A stretch of DNA of 64,000 bases from Prosapia bicincta (GCA_036971475.1 JBAIZL010000002.1:18601067-18665066); one strand, 5' to 3'. Numbered from the stretch's first letter, positions 28,430-40,732 are shown. Program-made: numbers and translations. The notes: generated by a model from the sequence alone, not told the origin.

Positions 28430-28807
28430 TAAATATAATCCAAGAATCAGAATGAACAATCAGGAAATAAAGGAGATGGCTCAAAAATGTGAAGAGAAAC
28501 TTCGCTTACATCCGAACACAGAGATACTCCAACTGCTAGATAATCAGCTGACGGTAATCAGAAGACCGAAGAGGGCTATAAATTATTCAGCCTAATAGAC
28601 AGACCAAATCTAACCACGAGTGCAGTGAAACCGAAAATAGAACAGTACCGCTATACTACGTGACAAAGGAATACTCACATGCCGCATACAAGAACTCACA
28701 GCCTTCCAAAGCTGTAGAGTAAAGTCCAAAGTAGATTTGAAAATATATTGAGTAAGATTCTTGTTTAAGTACATTAAAGCGTAAATGATAAGTGAATAAA
28801 ACACACA

Positions 28808-28808
28808 C

Positions 28809-28860
<52 letters not shown>
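28808..28860. repeat. (CATA)n then (TA)n
   Basis: Merges into the TAC tail of the LINE relic. Confidence 0.9.
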
Positions 28861-28862
<2 letters not shown>

Positions 28863-28890
28863 TACTACTACTACTACTACTACTACTACG
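28860..28890 (-). repeat. (TAC)n tail at the 3' end of the LINE relic
   Basis: About ten ACT/TAC units directly follow the LINE 3' end (sense strand: GCTGTAGCGCTACGTAG, then TAG repeats). RTE-type LINEs often end in a short tandem repeat instead of poly(A), so I read this as the element's own tail. A (TA)n tract (28819-28860) continues from it. Confidence 0.7.
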
Positions 28891-28895
28891 TAGCG

Positions 28896-30215
28896 CTACA
28901 GCCCGGAGTAGGCCTTGGCTTCCTTAACAATGTTCCGCCATGTACTTCTATCCTTAGTCTTCTGTTTCCGTGCTGTAATGCCGAGTACTCTTCAATCTTC
29001 CTCAAGGTCCTGTAGCCATCGTTTTCTTGGTTAGCCAACTCTTCTTTTGCCAATCATAGTGCCATGTAAAAGTTTGTTCGGCATTCTATTGGTGGGCATT
29101 CTTATGATGTGACCCAACCATTCTAGACGTCGCGTTTTAATAAAATGGACCACATTTGCGTCTTTGTATAAGGAATACAACTCGGCATTAGATCGAAGCT
29201 TCCACACATTTGTCTGTACATCGTGGACCGGACCATAAATTTTTCTTAAAAGCTTACGCTCAAACAATGTCAACTGATTTTTCATCGCGGCGGTTAAAGT
29301 CCACGTCTCCGCTCCATACGCTAGGACTGGCCGATTTAACGTTTTATAGAGTCGTACCTTAGTAGTTTGAGACAATAGCATACTTTTAAAAAGCTTTAGA
29401 TTTGCGAAGTATGCTCTATTAGCTGTCATTATTCTTTTCTGGACTTCATTTATTGTTTTATTTTCATCATTTACTTCCGAGCCCAAATATGTGAAACTTT
29501 TTACTTTTTCAAATGAATATTCATCGCTATCTTTAGTCGTACCGCTACGCCCTCTGCTTGTATTCATATATTTAGTTTTTCCCTCATTTATGCAGATACC
29601 TATCTTTTTGCTTTCATTATTGATTATATTAAAAGTTTCTTTGAGCGATGGAATATTCCTGGCAACCAAGCATATATCATCAGCATATGCACATATTTGA
29701 CTGCATGAATGCATGGCTCAAAACGCCATGTAAGGAGAGATTGAAGAGGGTAGCAGACAGGGCATCGCCTTGTCTCACGCCAGTCAGAATAGGGAATTCG
29801 GGACTAATACCGCCACCTATGACAACTTTGCCGTCACTATCACATAATGTCATGTTGATCAGTCTGTCAACTTGTTTGGTACGTTGAACTCCTTTAGGAT
29901 TTCGAGCAATTTTACTCTGTTGACACTGTCAAAAGCCTGCCGATAGTCAATAAAAGAAGATGAAGGTTAATTTTACATTCCCAACACCTCTCGAGTAAAA
30001 CTGTCTTAAAACAAATATCTGATCGGTAGTTCCTCTTCCCTGTCGGAATCCGCACTGATTATCTGTTATGATGTTTTCAGCAAAGACGTTGAGCTTTTTC
30101 AGTATTATGTTTGAGAAACTTTGTATGCTATCGTGAGCAGAGATATTCCACGATAATTACTGCATTTAAATTTGTCACCCTTTTTAAAACAGGACTTATG
30201 AGACTAGTTATCCAT
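28896..30215 (-). pseudogene. RTE-like LINE reverse transcriptase relic, C-terminal half
   Basis: The minus strand encodes the C-terminal part of a non-LTR reverse transcriptase. In order it shows a segment with KKGDKFKCSNYRGISLLT (about 30.2 kb), GFRQGRGTTDQIF, the motif GVRQGDALS (29761-29790), the catalytic AYADD box (29671-29690), then FTYLGSEV, PVLAYGAETWTL, FERKLLRKIYGPV and RRLEWLGHIIRM, typical of arthropod RTE-type endonuclease-reverse transcriptases. The longest open piece is 29031-29714. Frameshifts separate the YADD part from the RQGD part (near 29.70 kb) and occur again near 29.87 and 30.1 kb. Downstream, the stops at 29031-29033 and 28992-28994 are in the same frame as the likely native stop at 28896-28898, so about 45 further codons are readable. 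The endonuclease half is missing (5' truncation). Clade assignment is from motif memory and is tentative. Confidence 0.85.
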
Positions 30216-30295
30216 TTTCTCTTTCCCATATGTCTAGGATCAGGGAATATAATTGTGACTGTACAATTTCTCCACAATTTTTAAAAAATTGTGGC

Positions 30296-30297
<2 letters not shown>

Positions 30298-30334
<37 letters not shown>
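30298..30334. repeat. (TA)n between the LINE and Penelope-like relics
   Basis: A TA tract directly at the 3' end of the Penelope-like relic and next to the truncated 5' side of the LINE relic. Confidence 0.9.
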
Positions 30335-30341
<7 letters not shown>

Positions 30342-30349
30342 TCACTTTT

Positions 30350-31030
30350 ACAATAGTTTATGACTATCCGAACTTAAAATTTTGTAAATTTGTAAAAACT
30401 TACTGAGACAGAATGTGCCGACCTTCGTCAGTGTCTTCTGCTTGGAGATGTTAGGTCAAGCGGTGACGGTTTTAAAGGCAGGTTTTCGATAGTATCAAAG
30501 AGTATGTGTGGTTTGTATTGGGTTTGTTCATGTAATATGTTTGTATTTGGTTTTTTTGTGTGTTTGTAAATTTCATATTGTTCTAGTGTGTTGAGATGGG
30601 GTCCTTTTTAGTTGATGTTTAAGAACTCTAGGTAATGGTAAATGTCTGTGTATTTGTGTCCTGTTTCTTTTTTGTCATTGTAAAATGCTGAGTTGGTGTT
30701 TTGTTTGTGTTTTTCGATTCTTTGATTGAAGCTGCAACCTGTTTGCCCAATGTAGAATTTGTTGCAGTTTAATTTGTATACGCCTGGTGCTTGTAGTTTA
30801 TCTCTGTTGTTAGTGTCATGTTGTATTTTGTATTGTAAATTGTTATTAGTTTTGTATGCTATTTTGTATCCTGTTTTTTAAAATTTGTGGGCTATTTTAT
30901 GAGATGTTCTGTTTATGTATGGTATTGTGATGTATTTGTTTTCCCTCTTTATAGTGATAATTTTAGTGATTTATTGTAGGGGTGTAGTACCCATGTGTGT
31001 ATGCTAAACATTAAATGGTGTCTAGTTTTT
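30350..31030 (-). pseudogene. Penelope-like element relic, GIY-YIG region
   Basis: The minus strand encodes KYITIPYINRTSHKIAHKF and, farther on, GVYKLNCNKFYIGQTG followed by CSFNQRIEKHKQNTNSAFY and LEFLNIN. The VYKL..C...YIGQTG block is the GIY-YIG endonuclease signature of Penelope-like retroelements, and the linker before it (YI.IPYI) is also typical. The frame is broken by stops at 30608-30610 and upstream after HKF. The reverse transcriptase domain is absent (5' truncated near 31.0 kb). The noncoding 3' end reads through a GAAGACAC...CGAAGGTCGG segment and abuts (TA)n at 30298-30334. It lies on the same strand as the LINE relic to its left, but the two are separate insertions. Confidence 0.8.
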
Positions 31031-31379
31031 TATTTATGTTTTCTGTGATCATTGATATAATATATTATTGTCTGTAGAACAGTATATATTATATATATAT
31101 TATCGTAAAACGCACTCAAACGCACTTCTTTTATGATAAGGATGGAATTATAATAATTTCAATTTAATTTTGTTATAATTAGTATTAAATATTTCTTTCA
31201 ATTAATTTCTTTGGCGCCAAATCAGTATTATAAACAGATTACAATTAAATAAATATTTCTGGATTTAACAAGAAAAACGCAATGAATTGATTCTTACAAT
31301 TGATTTACATTTACTTAAATTCACTAGAAGTTTACTACTAATTTACATTTAAATACTTTTATAAATTTGCCAGCTAGCT

Positions 31380-31860
31380 TCAACGGTCACACAAACAACA
31401 ACTCGTTACAATTTAACAAATGTGTTAAATCTAATCTTATATTAGACACAATCAATGTTAAATGTAGTTATCGGTAGGAGCGAGGTTACTGTGTTGTGTC
31501 TTGGTAGTGTATAACTCTACATATTAAGCCCGTTTCAATATTTTAATTTTTGGCTTTCTAATTTAAATTTTACAAAAAAAAATTTTAAAAAAATATTAAT
31601 TATGATTAACTTGTAATTAAATTTGCATTGAGTAGCTTGGGTGATCCTCACAGTTCCTCTGTATTGTGCTGTTGATCCACGGCGTTCCTCTTCAATCCAG
31701 TCCTGTCTACTCTGGCTCCCAGGCTCCGACTCCTCTTCGACTGCCAAAAACTGCAATCCTCCTCAGTCTCCTCTACCGCCTCAACGAATATCCTCTTTTT
31801 TGTATAGCGTCGGCAGGGTCTCTTACCCGGACCAAGAGCTTGGTCCTACAGTAACTCTTT
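31380..31860 (-). repeat. Dispersed repeat with GA-rich part, copy 2
   Basis: On minus: GAAGAGGAGTCGGAGCCTGG, GAACTGTGAGGATCACCCAA, GCTACTC, then CACAACACAGTAACCTCGCT and TTGTTAAATTGTAACGAGTT. This matches 37600-38180. Both could be pieces of a retroelement or of its terminal repeat, but no boundary could be defined. Confidence 0.6.
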
Positions 31861-32849
31861 TGTAGTGGTTCGTTTTTTAGAACTTTAATTCATAAAAATG
31901 TTTTAATTTCATTGAAACCAGTAAATAGTTCAGATCAACCCAATTTTTTTAAACACTTTCAAATGGCTGCCGTGTATATAAAACCAGTGCGATAAAGTTT
32001 AAAAATTTTCAACAGTATATTTTTAACCCTTTTTAACAGTTAATGTTTGGAAAAGTGTTTGATATATTACGGGCATTATACGTCCCTCGGCGGCTAAAAG
32101 GGCTTAAACAATTCATATTCAGGCGGAAACCCTTCGCCTTATAATCCCTCCCTGGAGTGTAATACGGCTTTCCATTTCCGGTTAATGCCAGCGCCTTATT
32201 GATACTTATGGATGACGATAGAATTGCCTTCGAGGAAGTAAATCCTACGTGAAAAATCTTACGGAATAAAAAGTGAACATTCGTATTTAATATAAACGAT
32301 TGCCTTTTTGAGTTGATGAAACTACGTAATGGAATATGCCATTAAAACTAGTTAACATTTAATATTATACATACAGTATGAAGTATATTGTTTAGATTGG
32401 TCTCAAATCATAATAGACAATGGACCTAGTATCCATAAAATAAAAAACGGACTATAAATAAAATTATTTTTTATGATCCCAGAAGATGGTTGCCTTGCAA
32501 GAGAAATGTTTCAATTGTTGATCTGTAGTGAATAAATTAATTTTTGTAATTATTGGGTGTTTATTTATTATGTTTGATTGAAAATTTATCTAAATGCTAG
32601 GGAATAGTAAACATTTTCTGTAAAGTATTGAGAGAAAATAGAAATTTAAATTCCATTTAAAAGAAAATATCGTGTCATGAATATGATAAATGCAAATGTT
32701 GCCTTTTGATAAATATAGGGTCTAGTCACGTTGTTTTGTCGGAAAAGTTTTTCACTGAGGGTATGCGGTCACTTTACTTACTGCCAGAGGTAGACCGTCG
32801 CCTGGGTACCAGACAAAGATTCATCACTAGGTTACAATGCGCGCGCACG

Positions 32850-32904
<55 letters not shown>

Positions 32905-32909
32905 TCACT

Positions 32910-32943
<34 letters not shown>

Positions 32944-32991
32944 CTCACAGATACTCACACTCACATACACACACACGCATACACACACACA

Positions 32992-33063
<72 letters not shown>

Positions 33064-33111
33064 CACACTCACACTCACACACACACACACACACACTCAC
33101 ACTCACACTCA

Positions 33112-33152
<41 letters not shown>

Positions 33153-33619
33153 CATGCCTTATTTAGTAAAAGTGAAATTTCTTGAACTTTATCTTGCTAT
33201 AGCGCTGTCTCTGACCTGGATTCTTTTTATTCCTTCAGTTTTATTCTTGCTGATATTTTATGGAAACAGATATGTTTTACTGAACACAAACGAAAATTAA
33301 TTCTCCAAACGTATACAATAATTATTTTTAGGACTTGGAACAGTCGACGAATTCACCCGTTTTTATGCAAAGCAATGCAAATTAAAAGTCTCGAACTCCC
33401 TCGTTTACTTTATCTATTTCCGGTTGCACGACTGGGAAAAGGAAGTGTCCAGAGAATAAAGCTCTTTTTATATTCCCAGTAACTATTTCGTTGAGTGGTA
33501 ATTTTAGTTGATGTGTTCGAATAAACCCTTTCTATTTTCAGTTTACACTAGTAAGCTTTCCGTACGACTATACAGGAGCTGTATTAAATTTCAGCGTTGA
33601 AACAGGGTTATTAACCCAT
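31861..33619. other. No gene recognised
   Basis: Apart from the (CA)n at 32837 and a weak retroelement-end motif at 32485, nothing was found. Confidence 0.5.
32837..33150. repeat. Interrupted (CA)n, about 310 bp
   Basis: CA repeats with regular CACTCA, CACAGATA and CACGCATA interruptions. Open frames on both strands are repeat artefacts. Confidence 0.95.
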
Positions 33620-35525
33620 TTTAATCTCTGAGCACTTCAATCTTTTGCCACACTACTGTATTCTCAAAACTGCCCAAAGGCACCTGGAGTGTCTATTTCA
33701 ATATCTGAACTGTCTACTTCAGTCTGTCGGAGGTTTACTTTAATTTCTGATCTGTACATTTTAATGTTGGGCTAATCAAATCTTTCATGGGCCTTTTTGC
33801 ATTAATCTTTGTTCTACTTTATTGTATTTTCTGACCAGCCTTTGGTAATATCTGGTCTGTCTACTTTAGTATACAGTCTGTCCAATTCACTTGAATCAAT
33901 AAAAGATTCAATTATTTCTTTAGCTTCACACTTTAATCTCTGGTAAGTCCACTTTAATCTTTGACTTGACCACTTTTATTTTTAGGTGTTCATTACAAAC
34001 TCTAGCCTGCTTACTTTAATCTGTAGGTTTGTCTTCTCCAGCCTCTGGCAGGCCCACTTCAATCGTTGGCATGTATATTTTAATATTTGCCCTACTCTCT
34101 TTAATGTCTAGGTGTTCACGTCAATATTCGACTTGTCCACTTCAATCTCTGACCTGCCTACGTCAATCTTTGGTTTATCCTCTTCAATCTCTGGTGTGTC
34201 CACTTCAACCTCTGGGCTGAGAACTTCAATTTCTGTCTTGCCTACTCCAATTACCGGTTTGTCCTCTTCTATCTCTGTCCTGGCTACTTTAATCTCTGGC
34301 CTACTCACTTCAATCTCTTCTGGGATGTCTACTTCAATCTCTTCTGGGATGCCCAAATCAATCTCTGGCGGGCCCACTACAATCTCGTCTCGCGTGCCAA
34401 CTCCAATCTCTGGCCTGCCCACTCTAATATCTGGCCTGCCCATCTCAACTCTTAGTTTGTCCTCTTCAAACTCTGGCTTGCCCGCTATAATCTCTGGCCG
34501 GCCCTCTTCAATCATTGGTTTGTCTTTTTCATTTTCTGGCATGGCCACTTTAATATCTGAGTTCTCACTCACGTCAACCTTTGGCCCGATTACTTCATTC
34601 TCTTCTAGCGTGCCCACTCCAATCTTTGACCTGCCCACTTAAATCCATGACCTGCCTACTACAAGCTTTGGCCTGCCCTCTTAAATACCTGACCTGCCTA
34701 CTTCAATCGTTGGTTTGTTCTCTTCAATCTCTGGCCTTCCCCTTTTAATAAATGAGTGTTCACTCACGTCAACCTCTGGCCTGCCGACTTTATTCTCTTC
34801 TAGCGTGCCCACTCCAATCTTTGACCTGCTCACTTAAATCCATGACCTGCCTACTACAAGCTTTGGCCTGCCCTCTTAAATACTTGACCTGCCTACTTCA
34901 AGCTCTGGCCTGGCCGCTTTAATTTTTGGCATGCCTACTTCAATCGTCGGTTTGTTCTCTTCAATCTCTGTCCTTCCCCTTTTAATAAATGAATGTTCAC
35001 TCACGTCAACCTCTGGCGTGTCCACTTCAATCTCTTCTAGCGTGCTCACTCCAATTTCTGGCCTGCCCACTTCAACCCCTGGTCTGCCTACTTCATGCTG
35101 TGGTCTGCCCGCTTCAATGTCTGACCTGCCTACTTCAATCATTGCTTTGTCTTCTTCAATCGCTGGCCTTCCCACTTTAATATCTGAGTGCTCACTCACG
35201 TCAACCTTTGGCGTGCCTACTTCATTCTCTTCTAGCGTGCCCACTCCAATCGTTGACCTGCCCACTTAAATCCATAGCCTGCCTACTACAAGCTTTGGCC
35301 TGCCCTCTTAAATACCTGACCTGCTTACTTCAAGCTCTGGCCTTCCCCTTTTAATAAATGAGTGTTCACTCACGTCAAGCTCTGGCGTGTCCACTTCAAT
35401 CTCTTCTAGCGTGCACACTCCAATTTCTGGCCTGCCCACTTCAATCCCTGACCTGCCCGCTTCAATTCCTGACCTCCCTACTTCAAGCTATTGCTTGCCT
35501 GCTTCGCCTCAAGCCGTTTGCCCAT
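33620..35525. repeat. 21-bp-unit minisatellite, about 1.9 kb
   Basis: The + strand repeats units such as CCTGCCCACTTCAATCTCTGG. They are sharp from about 34.1 to 35.5 kb and fade leftward. Since 21 is a multiple of three, long frames are open on both strands: 34112-34642 (Ser/Thr-rich, LPTSISG-like) and 34108-34638 on minus (acidic, VGRPEIE-like), with more at 34876-35269. Larger blocks recur: AAATCCATGACCTGCCTACT at 34641 and 34836, and a variant at 35268. No conserved non-repeat protein part is attached, and both strands being open points to a minisatellite, not a gene. Confidence 0.85.
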
Positions 35526-36460
35526 CTACTCGTAGTTGTGGAAATTGGACGCAACAATTACATTGGTCTTCCCAAAGACTTGCCTCGTCTCAAAATATGC
35601 ATCAAGAAGCATAGAAAAGCCTGTTCATGAAACTAGAGACGGAAAAGCGTTGTAGAAATAAAATACTCGAAAACATTTTAGATGTGAAGATGTATGTATA
35701 AGGTTAAGTGAGCTAGCGATGCGTTCAGCTGAGTGAACGGTGATGGAGCAATCCTCGTCGTCGTCATGCTACTTTACCCGACAATTATCGATTCGTTTGG
35801 AGACGTCTTCGTCATTCTAAATATATAAGGGAGAGATAGCTGTTGCGAAAAGAAATTTATTCAGAGTTCTGTTTACAATATCTCATCGTTAGTGAATAAT
35901 ACATTAGAATGAGACTCGCCGTAGCAGTTGGGAGCGCGTATTGTAGCAAAGTTTGCGAGAACCGTTGCATTATTATTTTTCCAGGGGTGAAATATATTAT
36001 TACGATTTAGTCGATATAGTTGTAAGTTTTATATCATTGTAAAAAGTTTTATCGTGTGAAGAAAATTGTAAGCTTGTTACTGAGTGTTACTGAATGATTT
36101 ACGAGTTTAGATTCTTTCTCGATAACTTTATTTAACTCAAAACATCTTGAACTAAACTTTAATGTTACCCATCTGTTAAACTGATAATAAAAACTCTGTA
36201 TATGAGAGTTTTAATTTTCCTCCGTGCATATATACTTAAGATAAGCGATCGTGCTCACGTGATGTTAACATTTTCCTTAGTTATGCCCCTTCCATCTATC
36301 TATTTCCACAATGGCGTAACGGGTATCTCTTTGTTGACTCCGTCAGAGGGCAGATCTACATCAAAAGCGCAACTTTGCACACACAATGCAATGACCCCCC
36401 CCCCCGAAATCCTCTACAGAGGGTTTTTGTTATTTATTCCTTTTTATCCTTCCAAAGCAG

Positions 36461-36512
<52 letters not shown>

Positions 36513-37599
36513 GTATCTTTAAAGTAAACAAACAAACGCGGGCAGGATTCTAATTTCCGTCACACATTTTGTGTGCAATGCATTGCACCGAGCGTGGAGA
36601 ACAATAAATTACACAGATAATGTTTATCGTAAATTACTTCCATTATTCAGTTCTGCCGGCAAAAAGCTGCAGATTTACTGTTGCCAGCGTGGCTGCAACT
36701 AATTTCAATGTTGCTACTCAACTTACATTACAATTGTAAGATATTTGAGTCTGGCTCAACCATATGGTATGACGAAATGATTTGGTAAAAACAGGAGTCG
36801 GGGAGGGGGGGGTTGTAAACCATTTCAGTGAAGTTACTCTACTCTTGTTCTCCTAGAGATCCCGGCGTGGATCCTATTCTAACTCTCTTACCTCATCATG
36901 CTGCAGAATGTCTGCCTATGTAACACATTATTCAGTTCATCTATTAGTTCTAAAGTTTACGTATATCCTTCATGGGCGCCCATACTCATGGCTAAGGGGA
37001 GCCGCGGACCCCCTAGCACACCTCTAGAATTAAAAAAAAAAAAAATAATAAATAACCAAGCGTCAAATATGTAATTAGATAAGTTAATTTTTTCGAGAAA
37101 ATTTTTTTAAAAATTGGTGATTAGTAAGATATGACTAAGGACTAAAATATTATATATAGAAAAATTGTGTGTTTCCCTGAATACTCGTATTTACATTTTA
37201 TTGTTTTGTAATAACAATCTCGAGTAATTAGATTAAAGTGGTAATTTTCTTCTTTCATTGAGTCGCGTAGCCTGGTACTTTATAAGTAGTAATAGGTTAA
37301 ACAGGGTTAAAACTTGAATGTTTTAGCTGCTCAAGTTTTCTAGATTGGATGTGTAAGGGGGACGTACCATCCAGTTCCCTTCCTGCAAACTTTCATATCC
37401 TCTAATCTTCTTAATACATTACTTCAGCATGTCTGTCCTGCGGATTGCTTCCAGGTGCGTGCAATAGAGGACAAAGAAGTTTTGATTGATCGTGACAACA
37501 GATAGAAGACATGCCAGTGTTGACGAAAATAAGAAAAAGAAAGATCATTGGTAAACGAGACAGAAGAATGAGAGGCCTTGAATGTGAATGAAAGAAGCA
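35526..37599. other. No gene recognised
   Basis: Holds (CA)n, a poly-C run near 36399 and a G-rich run near 36813. The 106-codon frame at 36202-36522 ends in the CA repeat and is unrecognised. Confidence 0.5.
36466..36510. repeat. (CA)n
   Basis: Pure short CA tract. Confidence 0.95.
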
Positions 37600-38120
37600 T
37601 CAGTGAGTTGAGGAAGAGTCAGTTAAGTCTTGGGAATCGGAGAGCGGAGAGGGCAGAAGTCCGGGGAGTCGGAGAGAAAGTAAGTTTTAGGAGTAGACGA
37701 GTAAAGTTCGTGGAGCTGGAAATTACAAGCCCGGGAAGCACGAGAGAGAGGAGTTATGCTTTAGAAGTCGAGGAGTTACGTTCGAGGAGCTGGAGAGGGC
37801 AGAAGTCGGGGCAGCCGGAGACAGAGGAGTCACGTTTTGGGAGCCGAAGAAGATGTAAAGGGGACAGAAGAAGCTCCTCCGATATCTTGGAAGCCAAGGG
37901 AACCACGTCGGACACTTGGACGAGAACTTTGAGGATATACCAAGCTACTATCACACTACTTTAGTACCAACTAAATAATTATTAAAAGTTAATTGTTTTA
38001 AAATGTAACTTTTATAAGGCAACAAAGTAAATTCAGAAAATTGGCATATTAACTAAATTTATGAAATACAAACCACAACACAGTAACCTCATACATAAAG
38101 ATAAATGCAACTAATTGTAT
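37600..38120 (+). repeat. Dispersed repeat with GA-rich tandem part, copy 1
   Basis: A purine-rich degenerate tandem (GAGTTACGTTCGAGGAGCTG, GAGTCACGTTTTGGGAGCCG) leads into unique-looking DNA with GAACTTTGAGGATATACCAA, GCTACTATC and CACAACACAGTAACCTC. The same order occurs inverted at 31480-31860. A 128-codon open frame (37578-37964) covers the GA-rich part, is low in complexity and matches no family I know. Confidence 0.6.
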
Positions 38121-38784
38121 GTTGTTAATTAAGATAATATTAGACATGAGACTAAACCATCTGTCAAATTGTAAGGAGTTCTTTTCTGTTGTCTTACCGA
38201 TGAAATTGAGAAAGAAAATTCGTTTAAATTCATATAAAATTAGTGTCTATGTAAAATGTTGCATATTTAAATAATTTAACTAGCTTGTTATTTTCAGGGT
38301 CAGCGTAAATGGAGATCCTGTATGCAGGTCAGGATTATGGCTGCCTCTAGGTTTAAAGGATCTGTTGTAGCCCTATAGTAATTACTTGAACATACTTTTA
38401 ATTGCATGCACTTGTTAGTTTACTTCGCCATTTCTTACCGCACACCCCAAAGTTCACAGTAACGACAGTCCAGTCGCTTCTCTCCGGTGTTGTTTTATTT
38501 ATTTCCCACCTCACACTAAGCTCGGGCTATGCACTCTGAGCACGTTTTTAATTTTATCTTGAGCTGTCCGACGCGGCTTTGTAATAATCTGTTTTGCACA
38601 AACTTTGCACAAACTTTGCGCAAACTCGTTCCACTTTCGGTATGATAACGGGTTATTAGCGATCATTGTAATAGGAACAAGGCCAGGCTTTAATGTTTGT
38701 TACTTTCTATTCATTGGAAAAAGGAATGGTAACTTTTAACTCCTCAGCACTACACGTCGGATCTCACCCGAGATGTGGGAGGGT

Positions 38785-39345
38785 CCAAGGCGGCTCCAGG
38801 ATATACTTTCGGGGGGGGGCACAATGACAAGAATAGATAGGTTGGTTTCGGGTGAAAACCCTTTGAAAATAAATGATAGAAATCACATTTTAAGCTATTC
38901 TTGTATTTAAAAAATCACTGCAAATTTGGCAATTTTTTCATCAAAACAAGCATTTTACCGGAATTTACATAGATACAAATTATTATTTTATACGTATTAC
39001 AGAATAGTGTTCTACTTTCATATTTTCATCAAACGGCTCGGACTGACGAGGACAGCGCGGAGTCGTTGTACACGATATAGCCGAACCGGTAACGGAACTA
39101 GTAACATGCCAGTGGTTATGCTGGGTGGAACTACCAATGTTACCAGATGAATTTCTACACATAACATTACGTAAATGCATAAACAATATACATTGCTTTA
39201 AAATACAGTAAAAGTTTAATAAAAAATACATGTCTATAAGTAAACTGGGATAAATTTACATCTGCTCCGATTATGAAAAATATATTTCTAAAAAAAAGTA
39301 TCCAAATTCTCGGAGGAGGGGGGCTTTGCCCCTCCCTTGGGAAAG
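38785..39345. mobile_element. Possible hAT-like non-autonomous element
   Basis: CCAAGGCGGCTCCAGGATAT next to a poly-G run on the left, and GGAGGAGGGGGGCTTTGCCC then CTCCCTTGGG on the right, resemble the G-rich ends common in insect hAT derivatives. The two ends are not clear inverted repeats of each other, so this is weak. A similar G/C-rich motif (GGGCGCCCATACTCATGGCT) lies alone at 36975. Confidence 0.25.
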
Positions 39346-39529
39346 TCACTCCTTCGTTTTTCCCCCCACCACGTACAACTCCTTACTCCCTAACTCCTTA
39401 GCGATCACAGATATCTCCTTCTGAATGAGAAGTGTATTCGCTCTATTCTGTGCTCCATGTATCGTGTTGTAGAGTTTATTTATGATCTCTCGTTAATACT
39501 TTTTAATGTCTATAACGCTTCCAAATAAA

Positions 39530-40585
39530 GTTTTGTAAATTGCAAACAATAAGTTTACACTCACGATTTCCCAAAGAAATGCATTCCTTATACTTCATAT
39601 TAATTCCCAAGAAACAATATTTACCAAACATTTTTATGTCAGTGATAAGTTAGTTGAAAGATTTCAGTCAATAATATAAAAAATAACTTATATTGAATAC
39701 AAACGATGAATTATTAAAATTCCTAAGCGGTTTTTTATTGAACATTGTTAAGGAAGTAGGTTATTATTAAATAGTTTTATTAAGTTAGTAAATATATTAA
39801 TTTATTTAAATTTAAAATTGCATTTAAATTTAAATTTTATTTAAATTTTGATAAATCTCAGTACAAATAATTCAATATAATGGCAATTATAAGGTATGTA
39901 TTTTTAATCCAATTTTTGAAATGAAAACATTTTAAGGCACGACTAATATTTTTTAAGAACTGATTTTGAATGAATTTGTTATAAAATTGTATTTGGTAAA
40001 CTTCTAATAAATGTTTTTTTTTACCCACATTATTTTATTATTAACTACAATAAATATTAGTTTTTATCAGATTCATTCTTCAAATAAATATGTAAGTATT
40101 AAATAAAATATGTATAAATACATGTTTTTGGCAATTTTTATTGAAAATTTTGGAAAACTATTAGTCTGATTTATTTGTAGTTCAAAATTTGTTGTTAAGT
40201 GAAAAAAATCTGTATTATTGCTTCTTATATTCTAACTGATGTATAGGTATTTCTCATTACAAAAAATTAAATGTTTTTCTCAATTAAAAATTTCTATAGA
40301 CGCAGCTTTAAACGGTTTCACTTCTGTTAGAACTCCTCCGAGAGCCAGAACCAATTTTTAAAAATTTCTGCAACGATTATAAATAAAATTATGTAAATTG
40401 GAAACAATACGTTTATAATCCCGTTTCCCCCAAAATACCATTTTTCATTATTTGGTGTTTTTTTCACATTAATTTCCAAGAAACAATTTTTACTAACTTT
40501 TCTTTTGCAGTGATAACTAGACCATATCAGCCAATAATATACAAAATAATTTATATGACCTAAAAACGGCAAATTATTATAATAC
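39530..40585 (+). repeat. Direct duplication flanking R2
   Basis: GTAAATTGCAAACAATAAGT at about 39535 matches GTAAATTGGAAACAATACGT at about 40393. Matching continues through CAAGAAACAATATTTAC / CAAGAAACAATTTTTAC and AATAATATAAAAAATAACTT / AATAATATACAAAATAATTT. The copies are diverged (old), about 200 bp long and about 855 bp apart. Confidence 0.7.
39735..40350 (+). repeat. Dispersed repeat R2, copy 2
   Basis: Same family as 2690-3145, slightly longer. It lies exactly between the two copies of a local duplication (39530-39725 and 40385-40585). Confidence 0.75.
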
Positions 40586-40731
40586 GTAATCTAACTCTTT
40601 CTTTCTGTGACCTAACTTTGTTAGATTGATGAAGAAAAGTCAAACAGTATGTCTCTCTCCTCACCTCACGCCCATTTAATTACTAAGGTTTGCGACATGT
40701 AGCATATAAATAAAATGCCATTTATTCTCTG

Positions 40732-40732
<1 letters not shown>

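Noticed and set aside
31220..31240. Retroviral-type primer binding site (TTTGGCGCCAAA)
   Set aside because: It is a short palindrome only; no LTR ends or polyprotein next to it.
36975..37030. SINE with poly(A) tail (GGGCGCCCATAC... then A-rich run)
   Set aside because: No A/B boxes and no second copy in the window.
37578..37964. 128-codon Arg/Glu/Ser-rich gene
   Set aside because: Covers a degenerate GA-rich tandem repeat and a dispersed repeat; no known motif.
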